Part shown: piece by piece, positions 14,968 to 22,952 of the stretch
How the letters are laid out: each line of letters begins with the position of its first letter
Position numbering within the stretch: position 1 is the first letter of the stretch
Assembly: GCA_026391735.1 (NCBI GenBank)
Contig: JAPLDL010000015.1
Location: forward strand, 222,253-286,252
Direction of reading: 5' to 3'
Length of the DNA: 64,000 nt
Source: Bacteroidota bacterium
GTDB taxonomy: Bacteria > Bacteroidota > Bacteroidia > Bacteroidales > FEN-979
The notes under the pieces: model-generated
What the model was told of the DNA's origin: nothing
Database searches by the model: none
Seen by the model: the letters and a program-made list of their open reading frames with translations, nothing else
Position numbers and translations under genes: made by a program

Positions 14968-17016
14968 TTAAATGCTTTCTAAAGCGCGTTCAGATTCCCA
15001 TCCGTTGTTGTACTGAGCGATCATATCCTCGATATTCTCTTCCGTGGGGACACTGGCTGTTGAAGGGACGGTCTCAACAATCGCAGGTATCTCCTCCAGG
15101 TCACTGGTCTTAATGATCGCCAGCTTACGTGTAACCTTTTCGGCAAGGCCATCCTTCTCAACCTTGAAAAAATGAGCCTGGCGCTTTGCCTGTTCCGTGC
15201 GGATCTGTTCATCACGATCGGTGCGCTCAATCTTAGCTTCATTGTACTCCTCGATCTTGGTGGCGCGGGTAATAAAGGTGTCATCCTGGTATAAATACAC
15301 TTCCGGGATCCCGCCGTCATGTTCCGGGACGTAGTATGCCTGGACGGTATAGTTATTGGGCTTTAATCGTATGATCGCGTTCTGATTGTCAATAGCATAT
15401 TTACCGTACATCACTTGGGCAAAGTCGTTGTTTCGGATGGAGGTCTTAGTTTGGATTCCCAGGTACCTGAACAGTTTATGTTTCTGCGGACGACCCAGAT
15501 CCGGGTTCTGATTCTCAAGAAGGACCTGCCAGCGGGTTTTCCCAGGGAAAAGTTTTTGATTCGGATGTAATTCACTATTGAAACGCTGGATACTCTGGCG
15601 GTCCTCTTCGATCAATTGTTCAACGGGGATCCTCGGCTGCTTGTAATCCTCGTCCTTGTTTTCGCTCTTAGTTTTATAGGCCCCTTTCCCGTTCCAACGT
15701 CCAATGCCGACCTGGTTTTTCTTTTCGTCACCGTACTTTTTACTCCTGATCTTATGCTCTGCACGCTTTGACCTGGAGAGACCAGGAGCGCAGAAGGTGA
15801 CGTATGAGAACATAGCGTTCAATTCATGCTCTATATCCTTCATCAGATGGTTCTCAACTTCAACCTCACCAGGCCACATCAGGCAATTTGTATTCAGGTT
15901 ACGGTACATTTCCCGGAAACATTCCCAAACTAAATTCAAATCCGGGCCACCGGTGGTATAAACACAGGACAAAATGGAATCACTCAGCACATCAAAGGCC
16001 AGGTAAGCATTTAACCACTTGCCATCACTTGTTTTCCTACTCAGCGTGCGGTCGTCCATCGATATTTTGCTCAGGGAGTACTGAGGCGCTTTACGATGGT
16101 TGTAAGGAGTATTCTTGGTGATGTGATCAATGCGGTTATTGCGCATCCGGTCAATAATGATCGCGTTGGCAGGATTATTGATGATGTTCCATACGGTCGA
16201 CTTGCTGATTACGATGTACGTACCTCGTTTATTATCGAAAAAATCTTCACGGTTAAACATCGAACCGGTCTCCCGATCAACGATTGAAGTGTGGCCATAG
16301 ATAAACTGCAGGTAGGTATCGTACACCCAGGCACCAAAGGGCAGATTATCCTGGCAGTATATGGATATAATCAGCCGCTCAGCCGCATCGTTCATCTTGC
16401 GGGCATTGCAGTTGCCAATTCCCTTGTGTATAAGGTGTATATAACCGTGCTCTCCGTAATTGCGGTACTTTTCCTTCAGGCGCAGCGCATTGGATGGCAG
16501 TGTGTGCTGATATTTGTTTTTATCCAGGTTATTGACCGCTTCGCTGACCGCTTGCCAGATCCCAGTGGTCTTTCCACCAAGGCCACGGCGCCGTGCAGAC
16601 TTTTCACCTACAAAATGCCCTACTGCATTAAGAATACTGGCGTTTGCGTTGTATTCCACTTGGCGATCGGGTTTAATTGAGGTACCATCATCAAAAAGGT
16701 ATTCCGAAAAGAAGGTGGACGCTTTGAAATCAGGCTGGATCAGCTCAATGAGCTTGTTACGCTTGGAAGCCTGGTGGAGATCTCCATACTTATCCTGCAG
16801 TCTCTGTTTAATATCGCTGCGAAGAAGGTCATAATTTAATAAAGCAGGGCATCCAGGACCGCCTCCTTTGCGCACGCGCACCTGGGGAAACCGGTGTAAG
16901 TACATATGTAAGGCATCTTCACTCATGACAGGTCTTTCTTTAAGACTGTCTGACTTGGGATTTCCGTCCGTTAAGTCAGGCTTAGAAATACAGAATATGT
17001 TGTTAAAATATTCCAT
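14968..17016 (-). CDS. Mu-type DDE transposase (MuA-like)
   Basis: A 682-residue transposase. The core contains SKISMDDRTLSRK with the first catalytic Asp (about 321) and CAPGLSRSKRAEHKIRSKKY with the likely catalytic Glu (about 420). The expected second acidic position has no TDN motif; WPGEVEVENHLM (381-392) lies there instead, so Glu may replace Asp. Upstream domains (VRVRKGGGPGCPALLNYD) fit DNA-binding modules. The C-terminal 80 residues are charged, as in the MuB-contact region of MuA. It catalyses replicative transposition of the phage. Full length. Confidence 0.88.
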   Translation of the reverse strand: MEYFNNIFCISKPDLTDGNPKSDSLKERPVMSEDALHMYLHRFPQVRVRKGGGPGCPALLNYDLLRSDIKQRLQDKYGDLHQASKRNKLIELIQPDFKASTFFSEYLFDDGTSIKPDRQVEYNANASILNAVGHFVGEKSARRRGLGGKTTGIWQAVSEAVNNLDKNKYQHTLPSNALRLKEKYRNYGEHGYIHLIHKGIGNCNARKMNDAAERLIISIYCQDNLPFGAWVYDTYLQFIYGHTSIVDRETGSMFNREDFFDNKRGTYIVISKSTVWNIINNPANAIIIDRMRNNRIDHITKNTPYNHRKAPQYSLSKISMDDRTLSRKTSDGKWLNAYLAFDVLSDSILSCVYTTGGPDLNLVWECFREMYRNLNTNCLMWPGEVEVENHLMKDIEHELNAMFSYVTFCAPGLSRSKRAEHKIRSKKYGDEKKNQVGIGRWNGKGAYKTKSENKDEDYKQPRIPVEQLIEEDRQSIQRFNSELHPNQKLFPGKTRWQVLLENQNPDLGRPQKHKLFRYLGIQTKTSIRNNDFAQVMYGKYAIDNQNAIIRLKPNNYTVQAYYVPEHDGGIPEVYLYQDDTFITRATKIEEYNEAKIERTDRDEQIRTEQAKRQAHFFKVEKDGLAEKVTRKLAIIKTSDLEEIPAIVETVPSTASVPTEENIEDMIAQYNNGWESERALESI

Positions 17017-17117
17017 TGGTGTTTTTGGGTCCCGGAGGCTGATTCGATCCAGCTGCTCTTGCTCTTCTCCGGGAGGATGCTTACATTTACGTTGTCAAAC
17101 CTTAAATCGTAAGCTAT

Positions 17118-17444
17118 ATGTGGTACTTTAAAGTCCAGATTCTAATTTACAAGGACGTGAAGCATTTGAAGAAGCAGACCAGCGACCTACACCGGCTATG
17201 CCGTTTCTTTGAGCTTGACTTAATTGGCTCACCACGATGGGCTGATTCTTTTTACGTAACCTTGCCAACATCTCCTTATGATGCATGTCTGGCAATAAAC
17301 GCTCTTGAGGGTTACTTTTACTTTCATGACATTGCACATCGGATGGCGTGGGATGATTCAGATGGTCCATTGATTGATATTTTGGGTGAAATTGATCTCG
17401 TTTATAAATCTGGTGAATGGCATAATAAGACTAAGAATACCTAA
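17118..17444 (+). CDS. Hypothetical protein opposite the early operon
   Basis: A 108-residue reading frame on the plus strand between the transposase and the small switch gene, convergent with the latter by 4 bases. The C-terminal half (YFHDIAHRMAWDDSDGPLID) looks protein-like, but there is no family I recognise and the start is uncertain. It might be noise in a phage control region; the competing minus-strand frame in the same place is less protein-like. Confidence 0.35.
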   Translation: MWYFKVQILIYKDVKHLKKQTSDLHRLCRFFELDLIGSPRWADSFYVTLPTSPYDACLAINALEGYFYFHDIAHRMAWDDSDGPLIDILGEIDLVYKSGEWHNKTKNT

Positions 17445-17722
17445 ATTGCAGATGTGATTTTATTACCACACTTATCTTGATTATTGAGTTTGCGAAGCTT
17501 GGCAAGATTGAGTCGGTAGATCTTCATGGCCCATTCCTCGATGCGTTTATTTTTACGTGTTCCCTGGCACCAATTGCGGACATAGTTCATCGAGAAGCCA
17601 GTTTTAAAGGATATTAATTGCTTATCCTCTGCGGTCAGATATTGCGAAACCCTTCTATTTTCGGGGTAATCGTATAAATATTTGACTTTTCCGTTTTCGG
17701 GTTGTACTTTTGTGCTGTTCAT
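17441..17722 (-). CDS. Small HTH-like early regulator (Ner position)
   Basis: 93 residues from the ATG at 17722; an upstream start at 17758 would lie inside the promoter region. The segment FKTGFSMNYVRNWCQGTRKN resembles a helix-turn-helix, followed by a basic helical tail. It is the first early gene, divergent from the repressor with a 64-bp gap, exactly the position of ner in Mu. A TATATTTG promoter box lies only 4 bases upstream of the ATG, so the message may be leaderless. Confidence 0.55.
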   Translation of the reverse strand: MNSTKVQPENGKVKYLYDYPENRRVSQYLTAEDKQLISFKTGFSMNYVRNWCQGTRKNKRIEEWAMKIYRLNLAKLRKLNNQDKCGNKITSAI

Positions 17723-17734
17723 GCCGCAAATATA
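17681..17734. promoter_or_regulatory. Overlapping divergent promoters of the phage switch
   Basis: For the repressor (plus): TTTG at 17681-17684, 20 bases, then TACTTTTG at 17705-17712, fitting the Bacteroidota consensus TTTG/TANNTTTG. For the early operon (minus): TATATTTG at 17734-17727 with CTTG about 21 bases upstream. The two transcripts would overlap, and the repressor promoter lies inside the early gene's first codons, so each product could shut off the other. No clear operator dyad stands out. Confidence 0.5.
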
Positions 17735-17786
17735 ATACAAGTTAAATGGATATTCCAAGTAAAATGTAATATTTTTTCAACTATTA

Positions 17787-18188
17787 ATGGAATTTTCTGC
17801 CAACATAAAGTATCTCAGGAAGTTAAAGAAGCTCACACAGGACGATTTAGCTAAGGAATTGGGACTTACTAACACCGCAATTTCGAATTGGGAGCAAGGT
17901 ATTTCCACTCCAGATGTAATCGTATCCTTGAAATTGTCCAATATATTTGGAGTTTCCCTGAATGATCTATTGATTAATGACATTAGGAATGGCAGATCGC
18001 TGGAGGTGATAGAAGACAAATCAGCATATCGTGCTACCCCGAAATGTGATTTGTGCACACAAAAGGATGAGACAATCGAAGTCTTGAAACTATTAACTAA
18101 AACTCAAGCTAAACAAATAGAGCTATTGTCCTCCCGCAATGATGAACACGAAGCGATTCATAACGGGCAAAAAAAGAAAGCTGGTTAG
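17787..18188 (+). CDS. XRE-family phage repressor
   Basis: A 133-residue HTH protein. Residues 8-60 form a Cro/C1-type domain (LRKLKKLTQDDLAKELGL, then AISNWEQGISTPD). The C-terminal half has a possible metal site CDLCTQKD and a helical coiled segment suited to oligomerisation. No LexA-type protease domain is present, so induction by RecA cleavage is not expected. It sits next to the early phage end and points towards it, like the Mu c repressor. It is followed by a strong terminator. Confidence 0.8.
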   Translation: MEFSANIKYLRKLKKLTQDDLAKELGLTNTAISNWEQGISTPDVIVSLKLSNIFGVSLNDLLINDIRNGRSLEVIEDKSAYRATPKCDLCTQKDETIEVLKLLTKTQAKQIELLSSRNDEHEAIHNGQKKKAG

Positions 18189-18212
18189 TTTGGATGAGGG
18201 CAATAAAATCCC

Positions 18213-18238
18213 TGGAGATAATAATTGTATTATCTCCA
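18213..18238 (+). terminator. Terminator of the repressor gene
   Basis: TGGAGATAATA (18213-18223) and TATTATCTCCA (18228-18238) form a perfect 11-bp stem around ATTG, followed by T-rich DNA (CATTTTTAATAGATTTTT). It lies 25 bases after the repressor stop. Confidence 0.75.
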
Positions 18239-18850
18239 CACGCATTTTTAATAGATTTTTCGGATATTTATCTGTTAACTTGCTATATTTCTGCCCTTTA
18301 TTAAACTGTTTATATTGTTTCTATTATATATTGCCTGTATAGTTACCCCCTTGTTTATAGTCTTTTTTGTGGGTTTTCTACTTGTTTTATGATAGTTAGA
18401 CCGTTTTTCAAGTGTTTTTTTTTCGTCGAGATGTAACTCCTCTTGTAACTCCTCTCGTAACTCCTTTGTATTTTTACAGCATATTATGGCAAGAATCACG
18501 TTTATATTACAATGTCAAATGGACCCCGATTACTTGGGGCTGTTATAATCAATAGACTATACCTGAAATACGCTTTGATAGTGATTTAATGGCGTTTTAA
18601 CGGCATTGTAAGTAGTAATGTAATAGTTGTATTAAAGTACGGTTCAAGTCACGATCACTAAACTAAAGCCAAATGAAAGGAAATGAAACAATTCGTATTG
18701 AACGGACCGACAGGGCAAAATATTATATATGCCGCATCACTGTAAGTAAAACCGACAAATTTTGATTGATTATCTTTTATACAATTCATTTTGTGCCCCT
18801 TACGCGTATGTAAAAAAATCTTATTTTAGCCTTGCAGATGACAATCTACA
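18239..18850. other. Gene-free stretch containing the prophage end and host flank
   Basis: The first part (to about 18478) is AT-rich phage DNA ending in the 12-bp repeats. The rest is host DNA without a convincing gene. A 30-codon frame (ATG at 18673, reading MKGNETIRIERTDRAKYYIC and on) looks protein-like and may be the remnant of a broken gene; I cannot name it. The stretch ends with the promoter region of a methyltransferase-like relic. No RNA gene is seen. Confidence 0.6.
18432..18467. repeat. Three 12-bp tandem repeats at the prophage end (candidate transposase sites)
   Basis: TGTAACTCCTCT is repeated exactly at 18432-18443 and 18444-18455; CGTAACTCCTTT follows at 18456-18467. Eleven bases later comes the proposed CA terminus at 18477-18478. 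Arrays of recognition sites near the end are expected for Mu-type transposition (L1-L3 in Mu). Tight 12-bp tandem spacing differs from Mu itself. Confidence 0.55.
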
Positions 18851-18901
18851 ATGGCTCTAAGTTGGAATGAAATCAAGGACCGAGCAATCCGTTTCTCCAA
18901 G
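18808..18901 (+). repeat. Dispersed ~94-bp repeat, copy 1: promoter and first codons of a DNA methyltransferase gene
   Basis: From ATGTAAAAAA through TTATTTTAGCCTTGCAGATG to the 17th codon (TCCAAG) this stretch is nearly identical to 45836-45928, with scattered substitutions only. DNA outside these limits is unrelated. It covers the leader and N-terminus (MALSWNEIKDRAIRFSK) of an MmeI-like methyltransferase. Confidence 0.8.
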
Positions 18902-19126
18902 GAATGGGCAGGTGATGCAAGCGAACGGGCCGAAGCCAAAATACGTGCTGGTTTCAGATTTTGCGATGTTCAGGCTGTACACGCACAGTGTTATAAATTG
19001 TCAAGGAAAATGAAATCAGAGGATGAAATCTTTCCGGTTGAAGTTTATGCCGGAAGTATATGGGAGGTTGAAATGGTTAAAAGCCTCCTGGAGAATGCTG
19101 AAATAGAACTCAATCAAATACGATAA
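18851..19126 (+). pseudogene. Chimeric relic: methyltransferase N-terminus joined to a truncated DUF2007 domain
   Basis: A 91-codon open frame. Residues 1-30 (MALSWNEIKDRAIRFSKEW, then AGDASERAEAK) are the characteristic start of large type II DNA methyltransferases (MmeI-like/type IIL), which should continue for several hundred residues. Instead the frame passes into VEVYAGSIWEVEMVKSLLEN, the start of a DUF2007 signal-transducing-like domain, and then stops. This looks like deletion fusion of two genes at the prophage flank. It could be translated, but a working protein is unlikely. Confidence 0.65.
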
Positions 19127-19139
19127 CGCCAACCTGGTA

Positions 19140-19565
19140 ATGGCAGATCTGACTTATCCTATGAAACTGAACCTCCGGATTGACTGGAGCGAGCTTGATT
19201 ACCTGGGCCATGTCAACAATATTTCCATTTTTAAATATGTCCAGTCCTCTAGAGTCGAATATCTGAATAAAATAGGCCTGGCTGTGGATCAACAGGAACT
19301 CAATACAGGCCCTATTCTTGCGTCATGCAAATGCGATTTCAGGCACCCCTTGTTTTATCCCGGCCAGATCACGATTCAGTCAAGCGTTACCTTTATAAGG
19401 AACACCAGCTTTGGCATCTCGCACCAGGTCATCGACAAACAAGGCCGGATATGTGCCGAAGCTCAGGATGTCATAGTTATGTATGATTTCAGAAAGGGGA
19501 AAAAACTCACCATTCCGCAGAACATACGACAGGTAATCGAAAAGATGGAAAATAGACCGTTTTAA
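19140..19565 (+). CDS. 4HBT-family acyl-CoA thioesterase
   Basis: A 141-residue hotdog-fold thioesterase. The active-site motif is DYLGHVNNISIFKYV (Asp20 onward), followed by a typical YbgC/FcbC-type core ending in an AEAQDVIVMYD strand. It would hydrolyse an acyl-CoA in the cytoplasm; the chain length cannot be told. It starts 13 bases after the preceding relic stop and 17 before the methyltransferase gene, so the last two are probably co-transcribed. Confidence 0.85.
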   Translation: MADLTYPMKLNLRIDWSELDYLGHVNNISIFKYVQSSRVEYLNKIGLAVDQQELNTGPILASCKCDFRHPLFYPGQITIQSSVTFIRNTSFGISHQVIDKQGRICAEAQDVIVMYDFRKGKKLTIPQNIRQVIEKMENRPF

Positions 19566-19582
19566 TGTCGTTAAGTTGATAA

Positions 19583-20377
19583 ATGAGCAATGTAAATGAA
19601 CGTATCCTCGGGATCATTGATTTTGTGAGGGGTTGTTACGAGGCACAAACCAGGGCCTTTTCTGTTTTTGAATACGACTACCTGAAGGAACTGATCCTGA
19701 AAAACAATATTACAGCCGTTCTTGATGTGGGAACGGGAGAGGGGAATTTTATCTCGGGGCTGGCCGGGTTGACTCCATCAGTGATGTATAAAGCAGTTGA
19801 TGCTGATCCTGAGCTGATCTCATCTGCCCGGGAGAAACACAGCGCAGCAAACCTGTCGTTTGAGAATATGCTGTTTGACCATTCTTTCCCATCAGGAAAT
19901 TTTGATCTGATCACGGCCAGATTCGCGGTAGAGCATATGAAGGATGTTCCCGAGTTTATCTCGGATGCTTACACAAAACTCAGGATTGGAGGACTATTGA
20001 TGATCACCGAGTATTTCATAGATACCAGCTATGCCGGCAACAGTACCTGGAAACTTTTCAGGGATAAGGAACTTGAGTTCTACCACAACATCAAGTCTCA
20101 TCCCAGGATTTCCATGGCATTGCCGAAATATTTGAAAGACCAGGGTTTTTTCGGTGTGGAATCCGTTCTCAGGCATGTTTCCCCGGCCACGGTGGGACAC
20201 CGTGAGTTTTATGATGTAATCCGGAGTTATGCAAACCTGTATAGCGCCGTTGAACCGGGTTTATGGTCAAAGGAGTTGAAACAGCAGATACTGGATTACT
20301 GCGATACCGCGCAGACCCGGGCATCGGGCAGGGAAGATGTGCTGTTCGTAAGCCAGACTATCGGGAGAAAGCCCTGA
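19583..20377 (+). CDS. SAM-dependent class I methyltransferase
   Basis: A 264-residue Rossmann methyltransferase. Motif I is VLDVGTGEGNF (46-56), then an acidic KAVDADPEL and the post-I motif FDLITARFAVEHMKDVPEF, followed by LRIGGLLMITEYF. An N-terminal 40-residue helical extension and a C-terminal helical lobe are present. The substrate is not evident; a small molecule is more likely than nucleic acid from the fold. It follows the thioesterase closely. Confidence 0.8.
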   Translation: MSNVNERILGIIDFVRGCYEAQTRAFSVFEYDYLKELILKNNITAVLDVGTGEGNFISGLAGLTPSVMYKAVDADPELISSAREKHSAANLSFENMLFDHSFPSGNFDLITARFAVEHMKDVPEFISDAYTKLRIGGLLMITEYFIDTSYAGNSTWKLFRDKELEFYHNIKSHPRISMALPKYLKDQGFFGVESVLRHVSPATVGHREFYDVIRSYANLYSAVEPGLWSKELKQQILDYCDTAQTRASGREDVLFVSQTIGRKP

Positions 20378-20410
20378 TAACAGAATTTTTTCAGATCCAG
20401 GAAGAATATT

Positions 20411-21037
20411 TCAGCTCAGATAATCCCTTACGGCTTTTGAAATTCCTTTTTTAACTCCTTCCCAGGTTTGCTTTTTGAAACTTACCGGAGTTTCGGATTC
20501 CTCTGCATCCACAAAATAAGTAATTGCATTTGGAATGCTGATTGCAAGCATTTGGTTTGGATATTTCTTTTTATGAAATCCAATGATTTGTTCCAATGAA
20601 TAGTGCTGCAATAATTCAAATAAATCCCAGAAATCCTTTTTTCGTCCTCTCCCGAGCATCGCTTGAATCTTCATGGCGCCAATATCTTCGCTACTATACA
20701 TTCTTATTCCATCTTGCACATCAATGCCTGCAATAGGCAAATGTGGGAAATAAACGATATCAACTTTAACCTTTTGAATATAACAGAAAATACCAAACTG
20801 CTTATGCCCTGATTCATAAAAGAAATTATTTCCGAAAACCTGCCTCAACTCATCTTCAATGGTCAAGTGATCAAATTTCTCGTGAAAGAATAAGTCAAGA
20901 TCCACGGAGCTCCGGTGACCATATCGAAGCGCCATTGTAGTCCCTCCAACCAGTGAAAAAGATGAAAGTGATGGCAGATCCATCAACCTTTTCAATAAGG
21001 AAAAAGTTCCGGGTTCAACTGTCTCAATATGTAACAT
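20411..21037 (-). CDS. AbiEii-type nucleotidyltransferase toxin
   Basis: A 208-residue minimal nucleotidyltransferase. The signature is GGTTMALRYGHRSSVDLDLF, with Gly31-Gly32 and the metal-binding Asp46 and Asp48. Later GAMKIQAMLGRGRKKDFWDL is typical of AbiEii proteins. It overlaps the upstream DUF6922-like gene by 46 bases, an antitoxin-toxin arrangement. Such pairs act in abortive infection or growth arrest. Full length and intact by eye. Confidence 0.85.
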   Translation of the reverse strand: MLHIETVEPGTFSLLKRLMDLPSLSSFSLVGGTTMALRYGHRSSVDLDLFFHEKFDHLTIEDELRQVFGNNFFYESGHKQFGIFCYIQKVKVDIVYFPHLPIAGIDVQDGIRMYSSEDIGAMKIQAMLGRGRKKDFWDLFELLQHYSLEQIIGFHKKKYPNQMLAISIPNAITYFVDAEESETPVSFKKQTWEGVKKGISKAVRDYLS

Positions 21038-21294
21038 CTGAATTCTTGCAAAGGTTTATCAATAACAGCGCTTGCGAGGTGTATTCTATGTACAGGCAGA
21101 AACTTGGCCTTCAGTAAAGCCTCCGTTACTTTTTCATCACCATAATATCTCCGGCATTGTCTTATATCGTCAACATCGCCCCTCTCAAATACCCTCTCGA
21201 TCACAAAATTGGCCCTGAGGTCATAATCAAGAGCCTCAAAATTCACATCCCAGAAGATCCGTTTGTTAAATAGCGGTTTTTTTACTTCAGCCAT
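20992..21294 (-). CDS. Antitoxin-like partner of AbiEii (DUF6922-like)
   Basis: A 100-residue protein upstream of and overlapping the AbiEii-type gene. The pattern KRIFWDVNFEALDYDLRANF, then VIERVFERGDVDDIRQCRRYYG is what I know from small DUF6922 proteins paired with AbiEii toxins in Bacteroidota. It is helical and acidic. A neutralising role is inferred from the pairing. Confidence 0.75.
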   Translation of the reverse strand: MAEVKKPLFNKRIFWDVNFEALDYDLRANFVIERVFERGDVDDIRQCRRYYGDEKVTEALLKAKFLPVHRIHLASAVIDKPLQEFRCYILRQLNPELFPY

Positions 21295-21321
21295 GATACG
21301 AAGGTAATGATTTTAAACTTC

Positions 21322-21516
21322 TTAATTTTCATGAGGCATTGCAATACCAAGGTCTTTGCAGATTTTCTGCGAAGTGAATTTCTTAACTTCACTATGCCGT
21401 GGCACGGTAGAGATAGCGTTATTGTGCGGATTAAAAAATAAACTATGGCTGCTGCCCTCCCTTAAAAGATAACAGCCGTTTTTTTCAAGGTGTCTGATTA
21501 ATTTACTCCTTTTCAT
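21322..21516 (-). CDS. hicA: HicA toxin (mRNA interferase)
   Basis: A 64-residue double-stranded-RNA-binding-like toxin. The layout KLIRHLEKNGCYLLREGSSH has the active His24 in the GSSH loop, and ends STVPRHSEVKKFTSQKICKD. HicA cleaves mRNA. The ATG shares its last base with the stop of the antitoxin gene, so the order is hicB then hicA with coupling. Intact length. Confidence 0.88.
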   Translation of the reverse strand: MKRSKLIRHLEKNGCYLLREGSSHSLFFNPHNNAISTVPRHSEVKKFTSQKICKDLGIAMPHEN

Positions 21517-21749
21517 TAAGCAAAGGTTAATGGTTCCCTGTAGCTTTTTTGTCCCTGTGATTGGTTTTTCTGAGATAGAATTTTATTTGTCTCGAGAACC
21601 ATTCGCAAAGCTTCAGTAAGGTTTACTTTTGCTTCTTCAATAGTTTCACCTTGAGAATTTGCACCTGGAATTTCTTCAATATAAGCTGAATATCCACCTG
21701 CAGGTTCTTCAACAAAAACGGCAGTAAAATTCATTTGTTTCAGTTCCAT
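21516..21749 (-). CDS. hicB: HicB antitoxin
   Basis: A 77-residue HicB-type protein: FTAVFVEEPAGGYSAYIEEI, then GANSQGETIEEAKVNLTEAL. This is the degraded RNase H-like fold that binds HicA. No separate HTH is visible in the short C-terminus. A TACTTTTG promoter box lies 21 bases upstream. Confidence 0.88.
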   Translation of the reverse strand: MELKQMNFTAVFVEEPAGGYSAYIEEIPGANSQGETIEEAKVNLTEALRMVLETNKILSQKNQSQGQKSYREPLTFA

Positions 21750-21769
21750 ATAATTACCCTTTATAAATA

Positions 21770-21777
21770 CAAAAGTA
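21770..21777 (-). promoter_or_regulatory. Promoter box of hicBA
   Basis: TACTTTTG on the minus strand matches the TANNTTTG -7 consensus of Bacteroidota, 21 bases before the hicB ATG. A TTTAG about 19 bases further upstream could serve as the -33 element. Confidence 0.5.
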
Positions 21778-21891
21778 CGGTATTTATCCTATCTAAATTG
21801 ACACATGATCAGGGTGATAACTCCCCTTAAGCAGAAAAATTTCCTTTAACTCCTTATTTCTCATTTCACCAATCATTATTCAGGATTTTGA

Positions 21892-22110
21892 TTATTTTTT
21901 ACTTCGCTGAAACCTGTATGCGAACTTCCTTTCCTGAACTTGATAATTGGTTTCTATTGAACTGATGAGATCTTTCAAAAGTTCTGGCAGATTGAAAAAC
22001 AAAACAAACCTGAGTTCATTCCCAATCAGGTCTTTACCCCGATCAATCACAAACTCAACTTCGGCTTTATAGGTAGTGCGCCAGAAATGTACCGGGTATT
22101 GATACCTCAC
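21892..22110 (-). pseudogene. C-terminal relic of an AAA/DUF4143 ATPase
   Basis: 72 codons. HFWRTTYKAEVEFVIDRGKD is the conserved C-terminal nuclease-like motif (YFWRTK.xEVDFV) of DUF4143 ATPases, proteins of about 400 residues. The ATPase part is absent upstream; a C-run and a stop follow instead, and the tail beyond NELRFVLFF is out of family. A degraded fragment. Confidence 0.6.
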
Positions 22111-22137
22111 CCCCCCGGGTTAATTTATTTCTCTTAC

Positions 22138-22341
22138 TTATTCCTTCCCTTTAGTATTGATCCCAAATGGAAGATATAAAGGACAAAATCCGAGCAGACT
22201 TGTAAGAATAAAGATACCGGCCAATACCAGTAAAACAATTCCTAAGACTCCTGTAATAATTTTGGTAAAAAATAATACTGCAATCAGGATTGCAATTAGA
22301 ATTCTGACCACAATATCGATAGTTCCCATGTTCTTTTTCAT
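22138..22341 (-). CDS. DUF2892 (YgaP-type) small membrane protein
   Basis: A 67-residue protein with two hydrophobic spans: IVVRILIAILIAVLFF and VLGIVLLVLAGIFILTSLL, then GFCPLYLPFGINT. The N-terminal Met-Gly-Thr-Ile-Asp and the GFCPLY segment are DUF2892 hallmarks. In other bacteria such domains are attached to or sit next to rhodanese/sulfur-handling proteins, which suits this neighbourhood. Confidence 0.85.
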   Translation of the reverse strand: MKKNMGTIDIVVRILIAILIAVLFFTKIITGVLGIVLLVLAGIFILTSLLGFCPLYLPFGINTKGKE

Positions 22342-22451
22342 GACGTTCTGATTTTTCGGTTAATACTAAGTAAAATTATATAAAAATTGCTGATAATCAA
22401 GAAGCTTATCTTTAGTGAATTTGTATCTCCTCTGAAAGGTTGAATTTAAGG

Positions 22452-22898
22452 TTAATTGCCTGTTTCTTTCATTGTCTTATGTATATGATTCAGTGCCGAA
22501 AGTGCAGCAATTGTCCCATCTCCCACGGCAGTTGTTACCTGGCGGTAGCGATTGGCAATGCAATCTCCGGCGGCAAATACCCCGGGGATTGATGTTTCCA
22601 TCCCGGAATCAGCTATGATTTCGCCACGTTCATTCAGTTCAAGTTTGTCCTGGAGAAATTCAGTATTTGGCAGATAGCCAATAAATATAAATGCCCCGTC
22701 GGTTTTAAATTCCTGGATTTCACCGGACTTCAGGTTTTTAATATCTACTGAATTTATACTTTCAGTACCATGAAATCCTGTAAGCGTTGAATTCAGTATA
22801 AAATGAATTTTTGGATTATTATGCGCTTCTTCAATAGCATGTTCATAGGCCTGGAAATTGTCAAACTGATGTACTACGGTTACTTTTGTTTGTAGCAT
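22452..22898 (-). pseudogene. Thioredoxin reductase, N-terminally truncated
   Basis: 148 codons matching only the C-terminal half of thioredoxin reductase: TKVTVVHQFDNFQAYEHA, GAFIFIGYLPNTEFL and PGVFAAGDCIANRYRQVTTA with the FAD-contact motif. The N-terminal FAD-binding GxGxxG and the CxxC redox site are absent. The start lies close to the operator at 22953. It resembles the intact fusion protein at 30397-31665, so it may be a decayed paralogue. A short functional product cannot be excluded. Confidence 0.65.
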
Positions 22899-22952
22899 AG
22901 CTTTGAATTTTTATATGTCTTTTTCTACATGTGTCAAAAACTATGCCAAAAT

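Larger units (their letters stand above)
1..18478. mobile_element. Mu-like transposable prophage (early end and centre; other end outside window)
   Basis: The block holds homologues of Mu early genes (A-like transposase, B-like ATPase, DUF3164) and Mu head genes (terminase, DUF935 portal, MuF/gpF, gpG, protease-scaffold), plus a repressor next to one end, as in Mu. The early end is placed near 18478. Reading inward on the minus strand from there gives TGTAAAAATAC followed by three 12-bp repeats, which resembles a Mu-type TG terminus with transposase-binding repeats. The flanking bases GCATA would be one copy of a 5-bp target duplication; the partner copy cannot be seen. Most tail genes must lie before position 1. 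The prophage identity is firm; the exact end is inferred. Confidence 0.85.

Noticed and set aside
17128..17370. 80-residue minus-strand frame between transposase and switch gene
   Set aside because: Its composition is not protein-like and it lies on the shadow of the plus-strand frame at 17118-17444, itself doubtful.
1..18478. Diversity-generating retroelement, as found in some Bacteroides Mu-like phages
   Set aside because: No reverse transcriptase or template/variable repeat is present in the visible part; the tail genes lie outside the window.
18275..18499. 74-residue minus-strand frame across the prophage end
   Set aside because: It needs a GTG start in host DNA, and its Glu/Leu repeats are just the 12-bp DNA repeats read as codons.
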